Source: Ganoderma boninense
Lineage: Eukaryota > Basidiomycota > Agaricomycetes > Polyporales > Polyporaceae
Length of the DNA: 64,000 nt
Direction of reading: 5' to 3'
NCBI GenBank assembly: GCA_002900995.3
Contig: CM035306.1
Coordinates: 2,418,001 to 2,482,000 of the forward strand
Below are positions 33,642-47,073 of this stretch, piece by piece. A program made the position numbers and the translations under genes. Position 1 is the stretch's first letter. Every line of letters starts with the position of its first letter. The notes below the pieces were generated by a model. It ran no database searches. It saw nothing but the letters and a program-made list of their open reading frames with translations, and was not told where the DNA came from.

Positions 33642-35291
33642 CGTGAGATAAGAGAGCTAAAAGGACCGTCGAGGTGTGGGTGTCGGCGTTGGACAAGGAC
33701 AGGCGAGTCAATCTAGACGTCGAAAAATGCCTCCCAGGAGGGGTTTGCAGCTAGCGGCCCTGTCAAAGGGGAGTGATCTGCGCGGAGGGCATGGCGTTCA
33801 GTATACGAGGAGACGAAGAGGACGAGGGAGAGGACGTACCCCGAAGAACGAAGAGAATGAAGGAAAGGAGGACGAGATTCAACTCGGCTCCGTGGGGAAG
33901 GAAAGAACGAAGGGGGCGAACGAAAAGGTTGGCGGACATGGGGGCGGCACTGGAGAGTTTATATCGCGGCGGACGTGTGTTTCGGGGATTCGGGGGTGGC
34001 ATGGCGACAGATGAGTCCATTGGATGATGCCCATCACTGCTTCCTCCATCCCGGCGTTCCAATCGACGAACCATTCCATCTCTTTCCCAGCCGCCCGTCC
34101 CGCCCAATCACAATCCCCGCCAGGGCCCGTCCCCCAAACGCACGCGCGTCTGTGCACTTGCTGAGCTCCTCGGTGGCCCGCTGCGCCCTTCTCCAGCGAG
34201 CCCTTCTCCAGCGATCTGACGTCCGCACCTGCTGTCCTCGCGACTGCTACCATCACAACTTCTTCCTCTCCTCCTCCTCTCACACGCAAAAATATCTCTG
34301 TGCACGTCTCCCGCTGTCCATCATCCCCCATCCTTTCAATTTCTCCACCCCCATCATCCGTCCATTCGTCGCCTTGACATATTTGGGTAGCGTCTCTTTT
34401 CCACTCCATCCACTCCCCTCCCTTTTCCGACCTCAGCCCTCGTCAGCCTCTCGGAATCCGTCCTCCAGGGACAGCATGATCATGATCGTGATATTTGCAG
34501 AGCCGAGGCCTCAAGCGGTGCATTCTTTCGAAAGCACCCTTTTCCATCGCCTTGGCTGCCGATCAGTGTGAACCGTTCTGACGTTCAGTAACCAAACCTT
34601 GTCCACAGTCGCCGTCCAATAAACGCACGGCCAGCAAACACCACATGTAGCTGCCTGCGCCGACATAAGTATCGATGCAACAGCAAGGCGATCTTGTTTT
34701 AACACAGCGTCAGATGCAGATTGTTGCGCCCACGATGCTGAGGCAATGAGCGAGTAAGTAAGTTTGTCCAATCCGGTGACGACAATCACTGAGCCATCAG
34801 TCCGTTGACATGATCGTGCTCGACATATCCGGCTCCATGCCTCCGGGCATTTCAAGAAACCACAAACAAATCTTGGATTCGAAGGCGTGCAAAATGTGCA
34901 TGCGTCAACCAGCCCCCATCTTGTGTATCGACAGTGTTCAACCTTCATGTACATAAGAAATAAGTAGCAGCAGAGCTGCCTAAGTAATGTGGCGGACAGT
35001 CTACGGGCACAAGACCTAGATCACAACAATGACACCTATGACAGATCCAAACCCGAGCAACAGTACAGCCTCCATCCACATCCACCCCGTCGGTCAATCC
35101 CAGAACGTAAATATGCTACACCAGAAGCCCTCGAGAATCAGACTCCCGTGAACGCCGTACGTACGCGGCTTTGCAAAAAGAGTGCCCTGAGAAATATTGC
35201 CAAAGGTTCCGCCCACCGAGCCACCGGTACCGACCGTTCTCTTCGTTCCTGATCACGCTCCCCAAGCACGAGTGTACGTACGGCCCCAGCC
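33642..35291. other. 1.65-kb intergenic interval
   Basis: This stretch includes the cupredoxin promoter (33642 to about 34000, with the TATA-like site at 33957-33965) and the 3' flank of the Mso1-like gene. The 198-codon plus-strand frame at 33975-34571 and smaller frames have no motif I recognise and overlap frames on the other strand. The 34200-34450 part is pyrimidine-rich. I see no gene. Confidence 0.4.
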
Positions 35292-36681
35292 TCAGGATCT
35301 CATGGGACGCACCCCGGAAGGCAAGCCTACCGGTTGCCGTCCGCGAACCCCGAGGGAAGCGCCGAGCGGGGCAGGCATATTCCCCCTCGGTCTTGTCGGC
35401 GGCGGCATCCGTTCTTGCCCACGGAAGGGTTTGCGCTCGGGCTCGGGGTGTGGAGCGGGACGTGCGACGAGGTCCGATCGCCCGCGTATTTCTTGAGCCC
35501 CAGACTCAGGCTCGGCCTCGGCATCCCTGTCGTCGAAGTGGACTTTGGCCCCCCGCTTCGCGTCGCGAAGTTCGCGGAGGCGGGCCATTGACTTCGTCAC
35601 GTGGTCTTCACTACCAGCGCGCGCCACACGCACAGACGGCGCAGAAGACACGGAGCTCGCTTTGCGGTCGGCGAGCGTTGGGCCCCGTGTGATCCTCGGG
35701 GGCGGGCGGGCGTCGTCCTGCCTATCCATATCAGTCGTCACGGGGCGTGGGAGGGCTCCACGGCGCGTCTCCAATTCCGTCGCGTTCTTGTCTGACGCGC
35801 CCGAGGTGGGCGGGCGGCTGCGCAAGCCGCGCTCGCGCTCGTCGAAAAGCCAATCAGGGAGGTCGCCGGGGTTGCGCGCCTTCTCAATATGATAGGCCTT
35901 CATCGCGCGTGTGAGGCGGGACTCTCCGCCGACTGGAGTTTCTGTGGGATTGAACAGCGGTCGGACAGGCTGAGTACGATATGACAGAATGTGGGGACGA
36001 AGGCTGAATGACAATACCTTCGCCACTGTAAGACGCGATGTTGCTTGACCACGCCTTGCTGACGCTGACCGTCAGGTTGCTCGCCACACCAGTGATGCTG
36101 CCCCACAGCGATGACCCGAAACCAGCTGGAGGTTTCTCGCCTCCCTTGTCGTCCATCTCCATCTCATCCATGCTCGTTCGAGAAGACGAAGCACTGCCTG
36201 GTGAACGTTCGAACCCCTCAGATGCAGGAGAAGAATAACCAGAGTCCGACGGAAGATCCTCTCGTTTGCGGGACCCACCATAGTCCTCGGACCGACTCGA
36301 AGCATGGACTCGAGGGGGCGCGGGAGCCCTACCTCTCGGCTGGGCTGCGTCTATTCTCGGACGTCTCGGAAAACTCGGGAGGGGAGGGGGTGGTTCTGCG
36401 CGGTATGCATGCCGTGACTCCGCGCTACGATCGAGTGAACGTGAACGTGAAGCAGCAGACGGGCGTACGGATATGCTCGCAACAGACCGTTGTGTGCGAA
36501 GTGTGCGGGGCTGTGACGGAAGTGGCGGAGCTGCGGAAAAGTGGTAGCTGGACGGCGGGGGGCGTTCGCTCGCGGAGCTGGGAGGACGTGAGGGAACGTT
36601 TTGCCGCGGTGGACCTGGCGTGAAGGAACGTGTGCGAGGGTTGGAGGGTAGTCCTACGCTGGTGTGGCGGGCAAGAGACAT
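35292..36681 (-). CDS. Mso1-like Sec1-binding protein (putative)
   Basis: In yeast, Mso1 binds the SM protein Sec1 and assists SNARE assembly during exocytosis and prospore membrane growth. Here the exon from 36681 encodes a long Ser/Pro/Arg-rich disordered region and then a short ordered block, SSLWGSITGVASNL and KAWSSNIASYSGE. An intron (about 36022-35939) joins it to ETPVGGESRLTRAMKAYH and then DLPDWLFDERERG. This helix followed by P-x-WL resembles the Sec1-binding region of Mso1. The C-terminal part is basic and disordered. An upstream in-frame ATG at 36750 would add a hydrophobic leader; 36681 is preferred. The family call rests on one short motif and could be wrong. Confidence 0.5.
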
Positions 36682-37666
36682 GAAAACCAGAATGAGGAGG
36701 GGAAAGGCGAGCGCGCAAGAAGGTCGATCAAGGGACGCTTTACGCAACACGAAGCACAGTCCTGCTGGTGGTGAAAGAAGGTGAAGGAGCCGCCCGGCGG
36801 GTATGGCAGAAGAGAGAAGCTCTAAAATACAGAAGAAATGAACGAAGGGAAGACTAGGGCCGAGGGCGGGGGCGTGGATGTGGGACGAAACGTGCGACGC
36901 ACCGTGGCAATGTTATAACGGCTGGAGTGTGGGAGCACAGACGTGGAAACCGTCCACTGAGGATCTGCGGTCGCCGACTCCTGTCAATGATAACTTACGT
37001 GGAATGCAATGGGGGTAAGGTGTACAGGATACCAGCCACGAGCTTGACTTGGCCGAGCGTCGGACGTGAGTTGAACCGAGGCGGTGGGCCGGAAGAGAAT
37101 AAGAGCGCGACAGGACGTTGAGTGAACTGCCAGCAGTTCGTCCTCGACTGCCGGGTGGAAGTAGGGTGCTCCGGGGCACACCGGGGCGTAAGAGAGGACG
37201 AGGACAGGGAGAAAAGGGAGGACGAGCGCTTCGTTTCGATGGAGACCTCGCAGTCGACGAGCTCGGACTGGACGCTCCTGGAGCCCATCCAGGCCCCGAG
37301 CGCCCGTCCCAGCACCTGCGACCAGATATCAGCGTCACTTTTGTCCACTTCTGCCTGCCACGGTGCCTTCATTCTGGTCAGTAGCCCGAGTAGCCGATGT
37401 CTTAGCGGGTTCTGCAGGACATCTGGAGAGGCACGACAGCTTGGAGACAGGCAAGTCTGTAAGTACCACTCCGGCTGTCGTGTGCGTTGACGCGGCTGAT
37501 CGAACGGTGCGAAGATTGCGAAACGCTCGCGTCTTCGCCGATTCCGAATTGTCTGACTAGACATATACCCAGCGAGCCCCCGCCAGCTGCGCTTTCCTTC
37601 TTTTCTCAAGAACCTGCACATACACACGCGCCTTCCTGTCAAGCCTTGCTCCAAGTCCTCCAAAAC
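36682..37666. promoter_or_regulatory. Divergent region between the Mso1-like and SQR genes
   Basis: 985 bases separate the two start codons. The minus-strand frame at 37678-36995 (227 codons) and the plus-strand frames have no recognisable domain and overlap each other. It probably holds both promoters and untranslated leaders. Confidence 0.4.
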
Positions 37667-39452
37667 ATGCTCGCACATCTCGCGCGATCGAAGGCGTCCA
37701 TGACGCGGGCTCCTGCAGCCGCTCGGTGGGCGAGCACCGCGGCAAGCAAGGATCAGTTCAAGATTCTCGTGGTCGGAGCAGGTAAGTACGTCACCCTATG
37801 GCGCATCGGTAATTATGTCCCATCCGCCGCCGGAGCTGATTTTCCCCGTTCCCGCGGCGTACGCGGTACTGTACAGGCTCTGCCGGTCTGACGGTGGCCA
37901 ACCAGCTTTACAACCGCTTCAAGAGCGCCGGAAAGGCGTTGAACGCAGGCGACATCGCCATCCTCGACGCCGCCGAACATCATTACTACCAGGTACGCTT
38001 GATCGTCGACCCCTCTCACGTCTATTAACTCCATGCTGAAATGCTGCCCTGCCTTGGTGGGAATTTCGCCACATTTAAGCCCGCTTGGTACGTAGACGAT
38101 CCTCAACACATCGTGGTCGGAAGACCGCTAGACGTAACTGACACCTCTATGCACGTCCCGCTTTGACAGGACTCTCGTTGGCGCAGGCTTAAAGCAGAAG
38201 GAGGATACACGCCGGAAGCTCGACTCGCTCATTCCGTCGCACCTAGCCCACATTCCCGAGAATGTCAAGGCGTTCGAGCCCCACACCAACTCTCTCACTA
38301 CGGCCTCAGGGCGCAAGATTGGCTATGAGAGCCTGGTCGTCGCCACGGGCCTGCAGACCAACTGGTCATCCATTCCTGGGCTTGAGAAGGCACTGGCGGA
38401 CCCCAAGTCGGGCGTATCTTCCATCTACTCGTACAACACTGCCGATAAGGTGTGGAGGGATATCGACGCCCTCCGATCGGGCAAGGCCATCTTCACCCAG
38501 CCCGCTGGTGTCATTAAGTGCGCCGGAGGTGAGCTACTTCCCCTTCCAACTTCGTCGGGGCATGCCTAACCGCTGGTTCCTAGCTCCTCAGAAAATCATG
38601 TGGATGGCCTGGGACCGGTTCCAGAGGACAGGTCGCGGGGACACGGTCTCCATCGATTTTTACACGGGCATGCCCGCTATCTTCAGCGTCAAGAAGTACG
38701 CTGATGCGTTGGATGAGCTCCGCATTCAGCGCGGTGTCGGTATTTCCCTCAAAAACAACTTGGTCAGCGTGAACCCGGAAGCGCACACGGCGACGTTCAC
38801 GACGGCCGATGGCACTGTGGACGTCGACTACACCCTCCTGCATGTGTCTCCGCCAATGGGTCCCCTAGATGTCATGAAGGGGCAACCGATTGTAGACGAA
38901 GGAGGGTGGGTGTCTGTCGACAAGGCTACGCTCCGCCACACAAACCCCGAATTCGGCAACGTCTGGGCTATTGGTGACTGCTCCAGCCTGCCGACGAGCA
39001 AGACCGCTGCTGCTATCACCAGTCAAGCTCCCGTCCTGACCGAAAACTTATTCTCGGTCGTCGACACGGGCAAGCTTTCCAGCGCGACATACGACGGCTA
39101 CACGAGCTGCCCGGTAGGCTCGTTCCCGTTCTCTAAGCTCAAGCGCCATGGCTTACAACGCTCGCGTCCCTAGTTGTTGACTGGTTACGGGCAGCTCATG
39201 TTAGCAGAGTTCAAGTACGGTCTGGAGCCCAAAGAGTCTTTCTCGAGCTTCCTCGGCGACCAAGCCATCCCGCGAGCCGCTTATTACTACCTCAAGAAGG
39301 ACTTCTTCCCCTGGACGTACTGGAATTTCATGGTTCGTGCAGTCAAGATTCTATATGATTGTGGCGTTGTTTGACCCCCCGTGCCTCATCCACAGGTGAA
39401 GGGTAACTGGTTTGGAGCCTCGGGTTTCATCCGGCCCACATATGGGCAGTAG
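37667..39452 (+). CDS. Mitochondrial sulfide:quinone oxidoreductase
   Basis: This inner-membrane flavoprotein oxidises hydrogen sulfide and passes electrons to ubiquinone (fission yeast Hmt2, human SQOR). Exons read as 37667-37781, 37877-37992, 38080-38087, 38170-38528, 38584-39113, 39174-39332 and 39396-39452; all join in phase. The N-terminus is basic and Ala-rich (SKASMTRAPAAARWAS), a mitochondrial targeting signal. The FAD motif ILVVGAGSAGLTVANQL crosses the first intron. The third exon is only 8 bases and supplies the conserved PAW before TLVGAGLK. A redox Cys is in VIKCAGAPQKIMW; the other conserved Cys positions were not all checked. The second FAD motif is NVWAIGDCSSLPTSKT. The C-terminal region (FFPWTYWNFMVKGNW) fits the membrane-associated end. 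Confidence 0.93.
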
Positions 39453-39619
39453 ACGCACCCCATTCAGTACACCTTGACGTAACCCATGATTTGTTTCATT
39501 CGTCTTCGGATTCACACCCGCACCAGGTGACTTCGCGCGTTATGCCATGCTTGCAGACCGATACAAAACAAGCATGTGCGCTAGAGATTGTGTGATGAGA
39601 CTGTTGGACGCGAAGCCGG

Positions 39620-40971
39620 TTAGAAACCAAAGATGTCATCTATCTCGTCCCGCTTCCTTCTCTTCTTCACCATTTTGGTCGGACCAGCTTCGCCTTTGTC
39701 CTTCTTGCGCTTTGCTGCAGTCGGAACCGACGGAACTGTGGGAATAGATGCTGGGACCGTTGGATTCGCCGCCGATGATTCGCCTGATTGTGCAAGGATT
39801 AACCCTGTGCGATACAAAGGTGTCACGTCGAAGAGCGTACGTCTGCTGTGGCCGGACTCTAGTTCGCTTGAGAGGGAGAAGGCGGTGACGTCGAGACGTT
39901 CCTCTTCGTCAGTGGCATGTAGCGTTACAGAAGCAGATTTCGGCGTGGCTGATATCTCGTCCGGCGAGTGTTTCGGTGTGTCACGCTTAAACACGACACC
40001 AAGGTCTTCGTCCAATGTCTCGCTGGGGGGAGGAGGTTTGCTCACGGGCCTCGACGTTGTGGCAGTCGATTCTGCACTGGACGATGAAATGTTGCGTTCG
40101 GATGTTTGAAGAAGGTTCCGCACTTTTTGCACGTCGGACGGCTTTGGCGGTGTCAGTCTGGGAGGTTAGCTACGGTGAGGCAAGGTGTGCGGCTCACATG
40201 CAAGGCTTGCAAGACTTGATAGTTGGCAGACCAAGAGATCTCGAGCGCAGCTTTGACCTCAGATAACAAAATGTTGGTGCGGGATGCGATAGCAGCCAGT
40301 GCCAAGATTAATTGCAGAAATGCACCCGTTTGCATCATAAGTGTGAGAGACCTAGCGAAAGTCGGTCAACAGCACAACCCAAGTATCGTAGTCACTTACT
40401 CGTAAGCACGTAGTGAACGCTCCTGAGCCTATTGCATGGTCATAAGCAGTCTTGCGCCACGAAGGTACCTTAAGGTCTATACATACTTTGTCGATCAGGG
40501 TGCAGCACGCACTGCACCTCTCCAAAGCAAACAATAAAAACTTTGGGTCTGGATAATGCGTCCACGGACCCTTCAACACCTTTTTCCTGTGCAGGCACCC
40601 GTATTATGACGCGCTGTGGAATGACGGACTGGTAATACTCACGTTCGTGCCGATGGCTCACCCCAGAATGAGAGACGGAGGTTCTCCACCACCTCTTCCA
40701 TGCGCATCTCATCCACACGCTCACCAAACTTCCTCAACTCAGCAACGCGCTGCCAGAATAGCGCTGTACGGTGTTGATTCTTTCCCTTGTAGTAGAGCCT
40801 TTCCAAAACCTGAAGCTCTGTGCGATGACTGTCGAGGGTTGTTTGGAGCCTCCGCGAGCATGCCTTGAGCTGTTTGAGGACCGCATCGACGACAGAATGA
40901 TATCCGGGATCCAACGAGGACCTTTGCAGGCAGCTCAAGTGAGGAGATGGTACACGGCGGGGCGGAGTCAT
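39620..40971 (-). CDS. NEPRO/Rmp1-like nucleolar protein
   Basis: The N-terminal region has the segment ELQVLERLYYKGKNQHRT and ALFWQRVAELRKF, which matches the NEPRO N-terminal domain found in nucleolar proteins linked to RNase P/MRP and rRNA processing. The exon from 40971 ends in GEPSART and joins KKVLKGPWTHYPDP. A helical exon (LILALAAIASRTNILLSEV) follows. The last exon is acidic and Ser/Pro-rich and ends with KKRRKRDEIDDIFGF; a basic patch followed by DEIDDIFG is shared with related fungal proteins. Start 40971 (MTPPRRVPS) is preferred; an in-frame ATG at 41070 would leave only 90 bases to the adaptin gene. Direct function in this fungus is inferred. Confidence 0.65.
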
Positions 40972-41160
40972 GTCACGATCTGGAGATTCGACGGGAGAAG
41001 AGCAATCATGGGCGTCTAGCAAACCACCCGCCTCATCGTCGTGTGGCCGCCGGCCGTCGGCCACCTTCATCCAGATCTCGCAGTCCTATACCCCATCTCA
41101 CTCTGGCTTCTTCAACTTGCGACACGAAACGACGGCGACGGCGGTGAATAGCCTTACAAC
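40972..41160. promoter_or_regulatory. Compact divergent promoter of the NEPRO-like and beta-adaptin genes
   Basis: Only 189 bases lie between the two start codons, so the genes must share or overlap promoter elements. No TATA box is evident. Confidence 0.5.
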
Positions 41161-43818
41161 ATGAGCGGTCAGGGTGGTCAAGATGCCAAATTCTTCCAGC
41201 GGGGCAAGATCCAGGTGCGCGCGCGACCTATCTCCTGCAATGCGTTACATGGTCCGTCTCAATAGTTTGTCTGCAGGAATTCCGCGCGGAATTGGAAGCA
41301 GCGGAATCAAAAGACAAGAAGTTTACCAAGCGGAAGACCGTTTTGAAGAAGATTGTCGCGAACATAACTATGGGCAATGACAGTGCGTACCCGACCCCAT
41401 CTCATAGTTCGCATGCGCGCTGACGCGATCGCGTAAGTGTCTCCTCTCTTCACCGATGTCGTGCATTCGCTGGGCACACCGCTTCTGGAGATTAAGAAGA
41501 GTGCGTATGGGCCGGGTTGGTATGTGTCTCTCGGTTGCTCACGGCGGGTGCAGTGGTATATCTATTCCTCGTCTGCTACGGTCGGCAGAAGGCAGACCAA
41601 CTGCACCTTGTCATTCCGCACTTCCTGCAGGTATGTCCTAGATGTCATCCCATTGTATTATGATTCAATGACGACTTTCAGGACTGCAACGACCGCAACC
41701 CTCTAGTTCGGGCCCTTGCCATCCGGACCATGTCTTACATCCCTACACCAATCGTGATCGAAGCCTTGACGGAACAGTTGAGGCACTGTCTCAAGGATCG
41801 TGATCCTTACGTTCGGAAGACAGCTGCTATCTGCGTCGCGAAGTTATATGCCGCCGACCCGCGAAAGGCAGAGAAGGGTGGTTTCGTGGAAATGCTACGA
41901 GACCTTCTACTGGACTCGAACGCGACGGTAGTTGCAAATGCTGTTGCCGCATTGTCGGAAATTGGGGACCGTCAAGACGGCGTCATATTTAAGCTCAATC
42001 TGACAGTCGCAAACAAGCTCCTGACTGCTCTGGGTGAGAGCTCAGAGTACGTCTTCTCTTTACTTGTCAATAGCCACCCACCGATCATCTTCGCTCAGAT
42101 GGGGTACCATCTACATCCTGGATTCGCTATTACGATACGTGCCAGAGCGACATATCGACGCAGAAATGATGGCAGAACGCGTCATCGTGCAGCTCAACCA
42201 TGCCAACTCTGCCGTCGTGCTCACCTCGATCAAAGTCCTCCTGTATCTGATGAACTACATGGAGAACCGGAAACTTATGGAGTATATTTGCAAGAAGATG
42301 GGTCCTCCATTAGGTATGGCTCTATCAATGAACGTGCCACAATGCCTCTAAACCTCTACACAGTGACACTTCTATCGTCGGGTCCGGAAGTCCAATATGT
42401 TGCATTGCGAAACATCCTTCTTATCATTCAGCGCCGACCATCCGTGCTCAAGAACGACGTCAAAGTTTTCTTCTGCAAGTACAATGACCCAATATACGTC
42501 AAGCTCGCGAAACTTGAAATCATGTACCGGCTAGCGCGCGAGGAGAATGCTAAGGAGGTCCTTGCAGAACTTCAGGAGTGCGACGTTTTCCTTACCCACT
42601 GTGTTCGCTGAATCTGACCCCTGTTGCACAGGTACGCGTCGGAAGTGGATATCGACTTCGTCCGCAAGGCTGTCCGTTCAATAGGTCGACTAGCAATCAA
42701 AGTCGAGCCCGCAGCGGATTTGTGTATACAAGCTTTGCTGGACTTGATGGACACAAAGGTGTCGTATGTCGTGCAGGAGGGGGTCATTGTGATCAAAGAC
42801 GTCTTCCGACGATATCCCGGGAAGTACGAAGGGATTATTCCCAAGCTTTGCGAACACCTCGACCTCCTCGACGAGCCAGAATCCAAAGCCGCCGTAATTT
42901 GGATCATCGGACAATTCGCAAATCGCATCGACAACGCTGATGAACTTATGGATGACCTCACGTACACATTCCTCGAAGAGCCGACAGAAGTAAGCGTCGT
43001 AGCCTCAGCGAGTTCCCGCCGCATCGATGCTGATGCTTTAGCAGGTTCAATTGGCATTACTTACCGCTGCGGTCAAACTGTTCATCTACAAGGCCAACTC
43101 GGACACCACCAAGGCGCTCGTCCATAAAGTTCTAAAGTGGGCAACGGAGGAAGTCGACAACCCCGACCTTCGTGATCGCGGCTTCATGTACTGGCGCATG
43201 CTTGCCATCAACCCCACCGTCGCTGGCGAGATTGTCCTGGCCGAGAAGCCCGCTATCACGACTGATGCCGACAGAATGGACCGAGGCGCACTTGACCAGC
43301 TGCTCTTGCACACAGGAACGCTGGGCAGTATCTATCATAAGAACCCCGAGGTTTGTTCTTTGCCTGGTAGTCGAGAAATACCACTGATACGACAACATGT
43401 GATGCAGACGTTTATCCGCAACGCGACCGGCAAAGCGCTCGCCGACAGTCCTGCACTCAATGCCCTCTCACGACAAGTCCTCGTCCCTATAGCCCGTCCA
43501 AACCTCCCTCGAGCCGCCATCGTGGTATCAGGCCCAGGACCACAGGAGCTCTCCCAGTCCAACGGCACGAATGGAAACCTTGTCCCCACTGACGACTCTC
43601 CTGAGCCAACCAAGAATGGATCAACCGGGGAGCTCGTCGCCAGGACTGAGTCCCAAGAGGTTCCGAGCAATGAAGACGGTGATGGGGATGACGATGAGGT
43701 CCCGGTGGCGGCACGGCCTGCCGCCGACCCGTACGCGGGGTTGGACAGCGCGTTTGGAGGAGGCTATATCGCGGACGAGCCGCGTCCACAGAACCAGGAC
43801 CTGCTGGACTTGATATGA
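41161..43818 (+). CDS. Beta subunit of clathrin adaptor complex AP-1 (or AP-2)
   Basis: Beta adaptin is the large subunit that binds clathrin and dileucine cargo in vesicle formation at the trans-Golgi (AP-1) or plasma membrane (AP-2). Early exons are 41161-41214, 41277-41382 and 41438-41500, with the next from 41554; later introns lie near 41637, 42050, 42315, 42600, 42990 and 43350. The trunk of alpha-helical repeats is clear: [66 protein letters not shown] and [16 protein letters not shown] disordered hinge contains acidic and Ser/Thr-rich sequence and ends with a clathrin-box-like DLLDLI at the C-terminus. No ear domain follows, as in fungal AP-1 beta (Apl2). AP-1 is more likely than AP-2. 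Confidence 0.9.
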
Positions 43819-44130
43819 TGATCACGACAACGACGTTCACAACTGCTTGTATACTATTTTCTGGAATGATGTGTGTCGTATCCGACTCTGCTTCACATCT
43901 GAAATGATCGCACGAGTCGCAGCATGCGAGACTGAGGTCAGAGGCAACGGGCTGTCAATTCATGTAACGAAAGAGCGCTGATGTACATGCTATGATACAG
44001 ACATGTTGCTGCTGTCTAGGATGCTAATCATCCAAGCTTGTATCATTCGAGGGTATCTCAAGTAGTAGTACCGATGATGTCTATCGCCATTAAACGCACG
44101 CGACGTTCTTTACAGGGTCATGGTTCCCTA
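43819..44130. other. Convergent 3' intergenic region
   Basis: 312 bases of AT-richer DNA lie between the beta-adaptin and OTU-protease stop codons. No gene is seen. Confidence 0.5.
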
Positions 44131-45200
44131 TCATCGGCCCACGGCCGCTAGCGGGGCTTGCTGTTGGTGAAGGACAGACTTGATAGTGTTGACCAAAGAC
44201 TTCGGTCGCAAGGAATTGTAGTGCTAAGACGCGTATCGGTTAGCGCATGCCCTGTCATTGGTTGAGCAGTTGGGGCCTACCTCCCCAAGGCCGTATAATC
44301 GGCGATGATAACTGATGTAGACCACTCGGTTCTTGTCAGCAGACACGATATCTTCACCATGCACAACGACCGGCGGCGTTCCTCCTTGGACGACGTGGAT
44401 AGGGACATTGTACGCCCGGCTAAGGGCCAGAATCTCCGGTTCGCCTCCCCAGACGGCTGACGAGCGGATTGTTGTGCAGTATCTCTGGAATTGCGCGGGA
44501 GTCATGAGTCCAGGGTCTGTTGCACCTGCAGCATCTTCCCCAACTTCTGACGGGAGGAAAGGGAGGAAGTCGTCTTGATGGGCCTGGATGTAGTCGGCAG
44601 CGGCAGCTCTGCATATTTGGTATGTGGCCGCTGCGCTTGGCAAGATACCAAGGAGTTGGAGTTGGTCTGCTACTGCGGAGAAGAGGCAGTGACCATCTGG
44701 GGTGATCTAGGGGTCCAACATTTAAACAAGGCATATTCAGGATGAACGAGATCTTCCACCTCGTATATCTGTAAGCCCAACTCGTCACATATCCGTTTGA
44801 TATTAGCTTCTTCCTCCTTTGTCTGGTGTTGTATGCGTGCGTCCGCTTCGGCGTCATTGGGGGCGTAGCTGTCCGCGAGCGCCGCAGCCTTCTTCGCCTG
44901 TGCATCTCAGCTTTACCATGCTCTCAAGGGCAACAGGAACGCACGAAAACAGCATACCTGCCTTGCCTTGAACCTTGCCTTACTGTCCTTTTTTGGTGCG
45001 TTGTCTAGTTCTTTAGCGACCTCATCCACGTTCATTTCCTTGAGGACGGTGGCGGATTCCTGCCGCACCACCTCGTCCTTGGAATCCAATTGCGCCAACA
45101 AGTCATCCATTAGTGCGTCATCATTTGCCAGATCTTCTGGGGGTGGGGGAGCCGGTTGAGGTGGGGTCGACTTCTTGGACTTGTTCTTTTTCTGGGCCAT
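44131..45200 (-). CDS. OTU-domain deubiquitinase (OTUD6B-like)
   Basis: This is a cysteine protease that removes ubiquitin. OTUD6-type members are associated with the translation machinery and proteasome. The start at 45200 opens with a Lys-rich MAQKKNKSKK, then a coiled-coil-like acidic region (DDALMDDLLAQLDSKDEVV; VAKELDNAPKKDSKARFKAR). The OTU domain begins ICDELGLQIYEI and has the catalytic Asp and Cys in TPDGHCLFSAVADQL. It continues with RAYNVPIHVVQGGTP and ends with the catalytic His in HYNSLRPKS, which an intron near 44222 joins on. The acidic/coiled leader before the OTU domain fits OTUD6 architecture. Confidence 0.9.
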
Positions 45201-45672
45201 CGCAAGGGAAGGCTGGACGGCGAGCCCTTTCTCCGTCAGGTTCGAGTTCTGCTAAGTATGGACTCACTGACGTGTAGGGTATGCGCAAATATCAAACGAG
45301 GACTTGGTATGCGAGGCGAATGGTATGATAATGTAGAGAACTCGAGGCTGTCGATGGCAGACTCTCGGGACCCACGACGATGGAGTACCGCATCAGAACC
45401 CTAACCTGATCTCTATCGGGGTACGGTCCGGACGCGAGGCGGGCCTGCAGCCAGACCTGAGACTGAGACTCTTTGTCTTTAATATTGGTGTCCCTCCCAC
45501 CGTCTGCCTGCAAGGCTCGCACGCCATTTTGTCGTGTTCTCGTCTCCAATCCCTCGTGGTCTCTTGCGATAAGGTCAGGCTGTTGCGCCATTGTCCAGTC
45601 ATCTATCCGCTCGGGGCTCGTCCGGTCCTTCGAGCTGCCTCTCATCTCCCACCCATTCGCACCCTTCACGCC
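45201..45672. promoter_or_regulatory. Divergent promoter region of the OTU-protease and aldo-keto reductase genes
   Basis: 472 bases separate the two start codons. I see no long open frame with a motif and no clear TATA box. Confidence 0.4.

Positions 45673-47073
<1,401 letters not shown>

Noticed and set aside
33975..34571. A 198-codon plus-strand frame upstream of the cupredoxin gene
   Set aside because: It has no recognisable domain, overlaps several frames on the other strand, and lies in a promoter-type pyrimidine-rich region.
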